This document shows positions 1 to 6,986 of a DNA stretch of 30,633 nucleotides, in pieces (position 1 is the first letter of the stretch; each line of letters starts with the position of its first letter). The notes beneath the pieces are model-generated. The model saw only the letters and a list, made by a program, of their open reading frames with translations. It was not told the origin of the DNA and searched no databases. The position numbers were made by a program, and so were the translations under genes. The DNA comes from Anaerolineae bacterium (lineage in GTDB: Bacteria > Chloroflexota > Anaerolineae > B4-G1 > SLSP01), in NCBI GenBank assembly GCA_016928755.1, contig JAFGKB010000072.1:1-30633 (forward strand). The letters run 5' to 3'.

Positions 1-1554
1 AAATTGTTGGTCTTGCCCTTTCAGAGATTGCCGGATCGTCCGTTGCCCGATGCGGCGTAGTTGGAATGATTTCCCCATACCGGAATCCCCCATTAAGGCA
101 ATTAACTTAGTGGACAACATGTATATTTGGGGGTCTGGCTCCGCTGAAAAAATATCCCATATCACATCCATCATATTGCTGGTTGTCATACTCTCTTGCT
201 GTAAGTTATAGAAGTCCATAGCTTTTGAGTTTCCTGAGAGCCGCAATACCTCTAGGGGTAGATAAGTCTCCCCAGGCGCAAGTGGGTTAAAAGTATCTGA
301 ATCTGCCATCACTGTCAGCAGCGAACGGATCGGATCACGGGTAAATAACCGTCCGTCCTCTAACCGCATAAAGAGGGTGGGGATTGCCCACTCGGCAGAG
401 TCTGCCTCAAAAAGCATCAGACGCGCTTGGTTCATAGCCTTATCTACAAGGCCGTGTTCCAGGAGATAGCGGTAGAAGTAGTGGGTGAATTCCCGCGCAG
501 TTGTAACCGGCACCAAATCTTGCATTGCTACGATGGCTGGGATGCCGGCTTGGATCAGGCGTGGGGCAATACCGACAAAAGGATTGCTATTTTGTGTCCC
601 CCGCCGGGCACTTTCGCAAGCTGCCAGGAAAACCAAGTAGGGCAACCCTTCATCCGGCAGTTGTGCTAATAACTCTTCTTCGGTGATCCATTCTGTTGTC
701 CCGGTTTTATTCTCTAGTGCCAACGCGACCATACCCAAGCGGGGATTAAAACTGCCATGCCCCAGGAAATGCAGAATATGTATCGCTCCGTCTTGCGTCA
801 ATGACTGGATTAGCGTGTCAATATCGGTTGTCCCCGGTTCTATCTGGCATCGAGGGCCGGTTGCCTGTCCTTTTTCATCCACTAATTGCACATAAGCGCC
901 GGATTTGGTCTCTTGAATCTTATAGTTTTTCTCTGAAACCGGAATTCCTGTATGTCCGGGTAAGAGTGTAACATCCAATTGTCCGGCATCCTGTAAAACA
1001 CCCACTGCTTTTAATAAATTGGTAATTTCACTGGGGACATCAAGTGGGCTTAGCCTGAAATCACTGATATTCGAGGGATTAGATATAGCAAAGAGTAATC
1101 TGATAGGACGTTTCTGAATGGGTTTAGGGCTTGGTGTCTCCAACTTCATGTAGCGGCTTAAAGGAGATTCTGCCGAGGTCGCCAATGGTGTCGGCCTAGT
1201 TTGTCCCGGCCGTATATGGTGCATCTGTTCCCAAGCCAGCGTATGCAGCTCCGGTGCTTTCTCTGTAATCCATAGGTGCAGCGCGGCATTTTTGCCTTCC
1301 TCCCGCCGGGCTATACTGGAGGCTATGTCATAAGCTCGGCGAATTGGTCCAGAGAAAAGAGCGTCAAATAACAGTAAGCCGTATGGTTCTGGGTCTGTCG
1401 CGACTTCTTGCACCCGGTCCATATCAAGCCGCATCTTCCCTCCCCCAAAATGGCTGCCATCACTCAACGTCACTTCGACCGGATACGCCTGTTCAGCATC
1501 ATCCCAGGCCCTAATCTGGATTAAAATATTCAGGTTCTCATTGTCTTTGGGCAT
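1..1554 (-). CDS. CHAT-domain protein with C-terminal P-loop NTPase (STAND-like), 3' end outside window
   Basis: An open frame of 518 codons starts at ATG 1554 and runs off the left edge without a stop. The middle carries a CHAT (caspase HetF-associated with TPRs) peptidase domain: the His motif HFLGHG has the candidate catalytic His at about residue 266, and LVFLAACES has the candidate Cys at about 313. About 175 residues later a Walker A motif, GDSGMGKS (Lys about 495), opens an NTPase domain that continues beyond the window, so the architecture is CHAT followed by a STAND/NACHT-type switch. Known CHAT proteins are caspase-like proteases, several of them in bacterial immunity or programmed death; a role here is inferred. 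A modest GAGGA ribosome site lies about 9 nt upstream. A hairpin at 1660-1691 separates it from the upstream gene, so it probably has its own promoter, which I could not identify. CHAT confidence is high; the NTPase class is uncertain. Confidence 0.85.
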   Translation of the reverse strand, partial: MPKDNENLNILIQIRAWDDAEQAYPVEVTLSDGSHFGGGKMRLDMDRVQEVATDPEPYGLLLFDALFSGPIRRAYDIASSIARREEGKNAALHLWITEKAPELHTLAWEQMHHIRPGQTRPTPLATSAESPLSRYMKLETPSPKPIQKRPIRLLFAISNPSNISDFRLSPLDVPSEITNLLKAVGVLQDAGQLDVTLLPGHTGIPVSEKNYKIQETKSGAYVQLVDEKGQATGPRCQIEPGTTDIDTLIQSLTQDGAIHILHFLGHGSFNPRLGMVALALENKTGTTEWITEEELLAQLPDEGLPYLVFLAACESARRGTQNSNPFVGIAPRLIQAGIPAIVAMQDLVPVTTAREFTHYFYRYLLEHGLVDKAMNQARLMLFEADSAEWAIPTLFMRLEDGRLFTRDPIRSLLTVMADSDTFNPLAPGETYLPLEVLRLSGNSKAMDFYNLQQESMTTSNMMDVIWDIFSAEPDPQIYMLSTKLIALMGDSGMGKSFQLRRIGQRTIRQSLKGQDQQF

Positions 1555-1659
1555 AATTTGCTATCCTCAAGTGGGTTTTACACACTCCATAATAGCACAG
1601 ATTAGGAGCATTGCATCTTCTGGGGGGCATAAGGATAAAATCTCTTTGGCAATAATAGA

Positions 1660-1691
1660 CCCCTAATGGATTACACATCAACCATTAGGGG
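1660..1691. terminator. Hairpin between Cys-rich gene and CHAT gene
   Basis: A perfect 10-bp inverted repeat, CCCCTAATGG and CCATTAGGGG, has a 12-nt loop. It lies 90 nt past the stop of the Cys-rich gene and upstream of the CHAT gene, both on the minus strand. The minus-strand side is followed by TCTATTATTG rather than a clean T run, so it is a plausible but imperfect terminator. Confidence 0.5.
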
Positions 1692-1780
1692 CTTTCCCTA
1701 TCTTTTTCATCTTTCAGTAACCAATAGCTTATGCATGTAAATGGAGACTATCTCGATCTAAGTCGTGGCAACTTGCGTTA

Positions 1781-2461
1781 TCATATCAAAGACTGTGATC
1801 TAAGCATGTAGTTTCTACAATCAATCCCTAATTGTCTACGACATAAACTGTGAATATTTAAGTCAACCGACAATCCCCATACTTCTAACATATTGGCGAT
1901 AGAACAGAGTGGCATTCCCAGAATATTAGCCGGGCAACCACTGACGCTGAGTACCATATCCAGGTTCAAGGGTGGGGGGATATTTTCTATCTCTTCCGTT
2001 TCTACATTGCTCTCTCCTGTTTCTATTTCTTGTTGCTCATAGGGGCGTATCCATGCGCGCGTTGTCACAAAATGCGTCATCTCTTGTTGGTGGTAGGGGT
2101 CAAGTAGGGCCAGTCCGGTATGCACTTGGCAGCAGTGACCGCCCAACTTCTCAATGATCGCTTTTCTATTACAGCGGTTGCAAGGTATCGTCTGGTGGTT
2201 ACACTTGGTTTCTATCAATGTGTAGAGGCTTAGCACCCACTCCCCACGATGTGACGCATTTCTATTGACATTTTGGATATAGGTCTTATATCCCTGGGCA
2301 CGCGCTAACACAGCCGCTTGTATAGCCGGTTGGGGGTGTGAATTTTGAAATTTAGAGATGTGATTTTGCGTTTTCATACGCTTAAAAGGTACTTTCAACC
2401 CTGCTAGTAGCTCTGGCTGGGTTGAAAGTTGCGAGGCCAGCAACAACTGTGTGAATTTCAT
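1781..2461 (-). CDS. Cys-rich hypothetical protein
   Basis: I do not recognise this 226-residue protein. The frame is open further upstream to 2593, but ATG 2461 has a strong AAGGAGG site 7 nt before it, so the shorter form is chosen. It has no signal peptide or obvious membrane segment. The centre is rich in possible metal ligands: Cys87, His89, a CxxC at 94-97, and Cys110-Cys111 followed by His114, which would suit a small zinc-binding knuckle. An acidic linker (about 146-160) leads to a C-terminal part with four more Cys (176, 186, 207, 215). It lies between a CHAT-NTPase gene and a degenerate response regulator on the same strand, with AT-rich flanks. Real gene status rests on length and the ribosome site; function is unknown. 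Confidence 0.6.
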   Translation of the reverse strand: MKFTQLLLASQLSTQPELLAGLKVPFKRMKTQNHISKFQNSHPQPAIQAAVLARAQGYKTYIQNVNRNASHRGEWVLSLYTLIETKCNHQTIPCNRCNRKAIIEKLGGHCCQVHTGLALLDPYHQQEMTHFVTTRAWIRPYEQQEIETGESNVETEEIENIPPPLNLDMVLSVSGCPANILGMPLCSIANMLEVWGLSVDLNIHSLCRRQLGIDCRNYMLRSQSLI

Positions 2462-2785
2462 ATCATAACCTCCTTCTTGATTATAGACTTCCCTGAAAAA
2501 CGGGTTCTGTTTTAGTATGTCTCTTGTTGAGAAACTGTTATTGTATCTTAATTCTATATATAACAATAAATTATGATAGCAATGGGAAGACATTTATGAG
2601 GTTGGATTTTAGTCAATATTGTGAACTATGATTGTGAGATCTAGTTATGCAAAAAGATGTAGTTTTTGGACTACTGGTCATAGTACCCGTGGTCTGTAAC
2701 TGGTATGTTACGTACATTTACAATAGCATAGATAGGGGAGTTTTTTATTGCAAATTCATTGTAATAATATTGCAGGTTGCAATAT
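2462..2785. other. AT-rich intergenic region, 324 nt
   Basis: No convincing gene is seen. It holds the AAGGAGG ribosome site of the Cys-rich gene and AT-rich sequence that probably contains its promoter (a weak TTGCTA / TATATA pair on the minus strand, not decisive). A small hairpin, AATATTGC and GCAATATT at 2766-2786, touches the stop codon of the response regulator and could be a weak terminator; it lacks a T tract. A 74-codon hydrophobic plus-strand frame (2647-2871) has no ribosome site and is not accepted. Confidence 0.5.
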
Positions 2786-3625
2786 TCAGGATTGTGATTC
2801 TTTGGAAAGTGAGAGCAAATATCCCTTCCTTCTCACCGTGTGAATCAGCGGTGTTTGTCCATCATAAATAACTGCGAGCTTGCTGCGTAACCTGGATATA
2901 TGGGGTCGGATAATGTTCTTTGCTTCTTGGCTTTCCATATCAGAATACCCTAGCGCAAAATTTGCTAATTCTTGACTGGCGCATATAGTTTCTGCATGTT
3001 TTATTAAATATGCTAAAATCAGTGCTTCATTACGTGTCAGTTCTGCTGTCAGTTCTTTTGTCCCTTTTGTTATCCTAATTATACGCTTCTCTTGATCGAG
3101 AGTGATATTACCATAGTTTAGGGTCTCTTCTGCTACTAGCTTCTTATATGTGGGTGTGGATAGATTCTGACCTTGGAGGATGCTTAGCGCATCGGTAATG
3201 GTGCGCATAAGTTGCTGGCGGTGGATCTGGCGGGTGTATCTTTGCATAACTCCCTTAATAGCGTACACTATATCCTCATTAGAGCAGGGTTTAGGGAGGT
3301 AGTCGGCAACCCCGGCACGAAAAAAGTTGAGTGCATTTTCAAGGGTCGGGGAGGGAGCTAAAACCATAATCTGTAAGTCGGAGTCAATAGCGTACATATG
3401 CTGCAAAAGTTTAGTATTGGTGGCTTTGTTTTGTGGCAGATTGAGGAGTATAATATCATAGTCAAAAGTTGTCAGCAGATGAAGGGCTGTCTCAATAGAA
3501 CCAATGCTATCGGTGGGATAACCTTCTATGGTGAGCGCACATGCTAAAGACCGTCTTGTAACAGAGTCTTCATCTACAACCAAAACTCTTACTTGTGATA
3601 TAGTGTAGGGATTTTCTATAATCAA
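2786..3625 (-). CDS. OmpR/PhoB-type response regulator with degenerate receiver
   Basis: The protein has 279 residues with an N-terminal receiver (about 12-130) and a C-terminal OmpR-type winged helix (about 175-275), visible as the LTRNEALILAYL and HISRLRSKL helices and the terminal TVRRKGYLL hairpin. The receiver keeps the acidic pocket (Asp18, Glu19, Asp20) and the conserved Lys (LPKPC, Lys112), but the phosphoacceptor position reads LLNLP with Asn62 in place of Asp, and the usual Thr/Ser/Ala switch region is LAPSP. It is therefore probably an atypical regulator not controlled by aspartyl phosphorylation. The start is a TTG at 3625, supported by AGGAG 8 nt upstream. No kinase lies on the same strand next to it; the phosphorelay at 4025 is divergent. 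Four degenerate 14-nt repeats lie just upstream (3678-3732) and may be its binding sites. Confidence 0.9.
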   Translation of the reverse strand: MIIENPYTISQVRVLVVDEDSVTRRSLACALTIEGYPTDSIGSIETALHLLTTFDYDIILLNLPQNKATNTKLLQHMYAIDSDLQIMVLAPSPTLENALNFFRAGVADYLPKPCSNEDIVYAIKGVMQRYTRQIHRQQLMRTITDALSILQGQNLSTPTYKKLVAEETLNYGNITLDQEKRIIRITKGTKELTAELTRNEALILAYLIKHAETICASQELANFALGYSDMESQEAKNIIRPHISRLRSKLAVIYDGQTPLIHTVRRKGYLLSLSKESQS

Positions 3626-3677
3626 CCTACCAACTCCTGTGAAGCTATTACCCGGCTTTGACTACTCTAAATCTATA

Positions 3678-3732
3678 AGCCCAGACTTACAAGACCGGAC
3701 TTACAACCTAAACTCACAAGCCTAAATTTACA
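3678..3732. repeat. Four degenerate 14-nt tandem repeats
   Basis: The units are AGCCCAGACTTACA, AGACCGGACTTACA, ACCTAAACTCACA and AGCCTAAATTTACA, head to tail, with a core of ASNCNNRACTTACA type. They lie 50-110 nt upstream of the TTG start of the OmpR-type regulator. Tandem direct repeats of this size are typical OmpR/PhoB-family binding sites, so autoregulation is a reasonable inference. Confidence 0.6.
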
Positions 3733-3825
3733 AAATTGTCTGATGTGTGAATTTTAGCGTTAATCAAGTATAATATGTTTATTGTCAGCGTCAATTATGG
3801 GGTATAGAAGTTAAAAAACTTGCTA

Positions 3826-3838
3826 GTACTCCTTCAAG
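3826..3838 (+). promoter_or_regulatory. Isolated copy of GTACTCYTTYAAG motif
   Basis: The sequence is GTACTCCTTCAAG. Its three relatives are at 15085-15097, 15103-15115 and (inverted) 15176-15188, in front of the winged-helix/KaiC operon. This copy is about 110 nt upstream of the -35 box of the phosphorelay operon. A regulatory role is inferred from the repetition and the intergenic positions. Confidence 0.45.
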
Positions 3839-3950
3839 GTATGCCCGACGGGGAGTTTGACTTTACATTCGGTTTTTAAATGTTTGGGGGAGTTATTAAC
3901 TTTGCGTACACGTTTATGGTCTACACTTATAAAGTTAGGCGAATTTTTAC

Positions 3951-3979
3951 TTGCTTTCATAAGTAGTTCAAGCTATAAT
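3951..3979 (+). promoter_or_regulatory. Sigma70-like promoter of phosphorelay operon
   Basis: TTGCTT (3951-3956) and TATAAT (3974-3979) are separated by 17 nt. The predicted transcript would start near 3986, giving a leader of about 40 nt before the ATG at 4025. Confidence 0.7.
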
Positions 3980-4024
3980 GGCCATGTCATTATTACATGC
4001 TCCGGTTAGAAAGTGGTCATCAAT

Positions 4025-6481
4025 ATGAATCAACCAGAAGAACGCCTGAAAATTTTATATATTGACGACACACCTGATGCTCGTCTTTTAGTTAAACGAT
4101 TGCTTTCTTCCTACTATACCTTTTTAGAAGCTGCTGATGGCCTCGCTGGTATAGACCTCGCGGTAGAAGTAAAACCTGACTTGGTGCTTGTGGATTTGCA
4201 CATGCCCAAGTTCAGCGGGTATGAGGTAGCCACACGTATTACGGCTCTTTTGCCGGATGTCCCTGTTATCGCACTGACTGCCGATGTAACACAAAATGTC
4301 CGGGAGAGAGTCCTTGCTTCTGGCTGTAGTGGGTACATTGCGAAACCTATTGATGTTGATACCTTTGTAACTCAAGTAGATGCTTTCTTGGAAGGGAAAC
4401 GTGAAGAATTGGAAGATAACAGCTATCGCGAACACTACCAACAACAATTAGTTGCTCAACTTGAGGAAAAGGTCCGTGAACTTAGTGAGGCTCTCAATGA
4501 GAATGCCTTGCTAAACCAAGAAAACATACACCTTTTGGAAAATGCACAACGCCGCACTCGTTTGTTAGAGGCCAGTGCGCGGGTGGGTAAAAGTGTTACC
4601 TCGATTCTCGATATTAATGATTTGCTTCAGTCTACAGTAGAGATTATCGGTGAGGAATTCGGCTTCTATTATGTAGGTGTCTTCCTCATTGATGAGGAAG
4701 GTGAGTGGGCTGAGTTACGGGCGGGATTAGGTGATGCTGGTCGAGCTATGCTCGAAGAAGGCCATAAACTCAAGGTTAATGGCTTATCTATGATTGGTGC
4801 CGCTACCGGACGCCGATTAGCACGCATTGCCTTGGATGTAGGTGAGGAAGCTGTTCACTTTAAAAACCCCCATTTGCCCTTGACCCGTTCCGAAATGGCG
4901 CTCCCGCTGATTGCCCATGATGATGTTATCGGTGCTATCACAGTCCAGAGCGTTGAGGAAGCGGCATTCAGTCAGGAAGATGTAACCGTCCTCCAGGCGG
5001 TGGCTGACCAGTTAGCTGTGGCTATTCATAATGCCCGCTTGGTAACGCAAAATCAGCATTTCCTCAACCAAAGAACGCGCCGCGCCCGGTTATTATCTGC
5101 TGCCGCCGAAGTAGGACGTAGTGTAACTTCGATCTTGGACCTTGACAAACTTTTAAATAAAACCGTGGATATTATCTGTGACGCTTACGGCTTCTACTAT
5201 GCCGGCGTATTCTTGATGGATGAGGGTAACGAATGGGCTGTGTTGCGGGCTGGCCGGGGAAAAGCTGGTAAGGCAATGGTCACGGCTGGCCATAAGCTCA
5301 AAATTGGCGGTCTTTCAATGATTGGTATGGCTATCATTGAGCGCCGTGCCCGTATTGCCTTGGATGTAGGCGATGAACCGGTACACTTCAAGAACCCCCA
5401 TCTGCCCTTAACTCGTTCTGAGATGGCTTTACCATTACTTGTTGGGGATAAGGTTATCGGTGCTGTAACTATCCAGAGTACTGAAGAAGCCGCTTTTAGT
5501 GATGATGATATTACTTCTTTACAGTCAATGGCTGATCAGTTAGCCATTGCTATTGATAACGCGCGTCTCTTGCACGACCTTGAGGAAGCCCACTCTGAAT
5601 TAGTGCGCACGAAAACTTTCGAGGCAATTGCGACGGCAACCGGTGAGGCCATCCATTGGGTGGGGAACAAAGCCGCGCCGATACCGGCCAGCGTACAGCG
5701 TGTTAGCGAAGACATTGTGCGGTATATTGTGATGGCAAATTGTTTGGTTGATGTATTACCGGAGGAATTCCAAGAGCATAAATTCGCCCAAATGTTAAGA
5801 TTTGCATTAGATGATATTACCTCACATGATTTTGGATTTGCAGTCCAGGAAATCCGAGAGACTTTGGAAAGTCGTTCGTTACGACGTTTGCGTCGTGTGC
5901 TAAATTTAGAATCTATCTTCGAAGATTTGGATATTATTGATAAGAGTTCGCGTGCTATCTTAAATATCAAAGAGGATTTAATTGGCCCGGCACGCCAGAA
6001 GAAGCTGCAAACTATTAATATGCCTGATTTACTCACAGAAACCGTAAAGACAATGGGAATCCCTAAGAACCTTGTCACTTTCGATTTCGCTGCGGATTTG
6101 AAGCCCGTTGAGGCTGACCCGGCCCAGTTAAACCGTGTTTTTATTAACCTGATCAAGAATGCGATGGAAGCGATGTACCAGCTTGACAAACCACATCTTA
6201 AATTAGCCGTACATTATGACGAAGACCCGCGCTTCATTGTGGCCGATGTTACAGATAGTGGTGTTGGCATTCCTCCTGAAGAGATTGACAAAATCTGGGT
6301 AGCATTTTACACTACCAAGGGCGACCGAGGGGGGACTGGACTCGGCTTGCCAGCATGTGCTAAGATTGTTGGGCAACTAGGTGGTAAAATTACCGTGCAG
6401 AGCGAAATCGGCGTTGGCACTACATTTAGCATTCATTTACCTGTCACTGATATTGTCGTGGAGAGTGTGGATGCTGAGTAA
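4025..6481 (+). CDS. Hybrid sensor kinase REC-GAF-GAF-HATPase
   Basis: The protein has 818 residues. Domains in order: receiver (1-125, phosphoacceptor Asp57 in LVDLHMP, Lys107), coiled coil (about 130-180), GAF 1 (about 185-335), GAF 2 (about 355-505), a dimerisation/His region with EAIHWVGNKA (His544), and an HATPase domain with N box LIKNAMEAM (Asn712), G1 DSGVGIP (Asp744) and G2 GTGLGLP. The H box is not the usual HELRTPL form; its His-x3-Asn-Lys arrangement is shared with the kinase at 6987. No membrane segment is visible, so it should be cytoplasmic and sense through the GAF domains. An in-frame GTG lies at 4013, but the purine-rich GAAAGTGG stretch fits ATG 4025 better. It is the first gene of a three-gene phosphorelay operon. 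The ligand is unknown. Confidence 0.93.
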   Translation: MNQPEERLKILYIDDTPDARLLVKRLLSSYYTFLEAADGLAGIDLAVEVKPDLVLVDLHMPKFSGYEVATRITALLPDVPVIALTADVTQNVRERVLASGCSGYIAKPIDVDTFVTQVDAFLEGKREELEDNSYREHYQQQLVAQLEEKVRELSEALNENALLNQENIHLLENAQRRTRLLEASARVGKSVTSILDINDLLQSTVEIIGEEFGFYYVGVFLIDEEGEWAELRAGLGDAGRAMLEEGHKLKVNGLSMIGAATGRRLARIALDVGEEAVHFKNPHLPLTRSEMALPLIAHDDVIGAITVQSVEEAAFSQEDVTVLQAVADQLAVAIHNARLVTQNQHFLNQRTRRARLLSAAAEVGRSVTSILDLDKLLNKTVDIICDAYGFYYAGVFLMDEGNEWAVLRAGRGKAGKAMVTAGHKLKIGGLSMIGMAIIERRARIALDVGDEPVHFKNPHLPLTRSEMALPLLVGDKVIGAVTIQSTEEAAFSDDDITSLQSMADQLAIAIDNARLLHDLEEAHSELVRTKTFEAIATATGEAIHWVGNKAAPIPASVQRVSEDIVRYIVMANCLVDVLPEEFQEHKFAQMLRFALDDITSHDFGFAVQEIRETLESRSLRRLRRVLNLESIFEDLDIIDKSSRAILNIKEDLIGPARQKKLQTINMPDLLTETVKTMGIPKNLVTFDFAADLKPVEADPAQLNRVFINLIKNAMEAMYQLDKPHLKLAVHYDEDPRFIVADVTDSGVGIPPEEIDKIWVAFYTTKGDRGGTGLGLPACAKIVGQLGGKITVQSEIGVGTTFSIHLPVTDIVVESVDAE

Positions 6482-6482
6482 A

Positions 6483-6509
6483 GTGACAGTAATAGGCAAT
6501 TATTATAAT
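6483..6509 (+). promoter_or_regulatory. Possible internal promoter before single-domain receiver
   Basis: GTGACA (6483-6488) and TATAAT (6504-6509) lie between the first two phosphorelay genes, but the 15-nt spacing is short. It would allow separate expression of the second and third genes. Confidence 0.3.
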
Positions 6510-6529
6510 TTATAGAAAGGATGTTACGT

Positions 6530-6937
6530 ATGGAAAAGGATATAAGGATTTTACTTGTCGATGATGAACGAAATGTGAGACGCAGTATGGAAAAGACCCT
6601 CTTACGTGCAGGGTTTGACGTTGACGTTGCGGAGGACATTAGTGCAGGGCTAGGTCTATTTAAAGAAGTATACACTCAGGAACCGGAAGAGCGCTTTGAT
6701 ATTGCTGTCTTAGACCTCAGCATGCCTAACTTTGAAGGTGTGCAGGACCCCGAGGCCGGCCTTAAGCTCTTGTCCAAGTTGCTGGAGATTGACAACTCCC
6801 TGCCCACAATTGTGCTGACAGCTTATGACGATGTCACACGTGCTAAGAAGGCGGTTTCCCTAGGTGCGCGGGCTTACTTTGTAAAAGGTCGTGAGGCGGG
6901 ATTGATCGAACTTGTAAATGATATTTTGGGACTTTAG
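6530..6937 (+). CDS. Single-domain response regulator (CheY-like)
   Basis: The product is a 135-residue receiver with no output domain. Acidic residues Asp11-Asp12, phosphoacceptor Asp62 (LDLSMP), Thr97 (LTA) and Lys119 (VKG) are all present, so it should be phosphorylatable. ATG 6530 is chosen over the in-frame ATG at 6521 because AGAAAGG ends at 6520 and would be too close for the earlier start. A loop after Asp62 (NFEGVQDPEAG) is a few residues longer than in CheY. Set between two GAF kinases, it is likely the phosphate shuttle between them or a diffusible output; this role is inferred from context. Confidence 0.92.
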   Translation: MEKDIRILLVDDERNVRRSMEKTLLRAGFDVDVAEDISAGLGLFKEVYTQEPEERFDIAVLDLSMPNFEGVQDPEAGLKLLSKLLEIDNSLPTIVLTAYDDVTRAKKAVSLGARAYFVKGREAGLIELVNDILGL

Positions 6938-6986
6938 CTTAAGTCTTATCATAATATGGGATAAAATTTTTTAAGGAGCGATAGTT

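Larger units (their letters stand above)
3626..4024. other. Divergent regulatory region between response regulator and phosphorelay
   Basis: This 399-nt region has no gene. It contains four tandem degenerate 14-nt repeats (3678-3732), a TATAAT on the plus strand at 3769-3774 without a good -35, a copy of the GTACTCCTTCAAG motif (3826-3838), and a convincing sigma70-like promoter (3951-3979) for the plus-strand operon. Confidence 0.7.

Noticed and set aside
2647..2871. Hydrophobic 74-codon plus-strand frame
   Set aside because: No ribosome site, AT-rich sequence that yields hydrophobic codons by chance, and it overlaps the 3' end of the well-supported response regulator by 86 nt.
3678..3732. 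Possible CRISPR array
   Set aside because: The units are contiguous 13-14 nt copies without spacers, so they are tandem operator-like repeats.
5536..6189. 217-codon minus-strand frame inside the first GAF kinase
   Set aside because: It is antisense to a clearly conserved kinase domain, with Ser/Arg-rich composition typical of a shadow frame.
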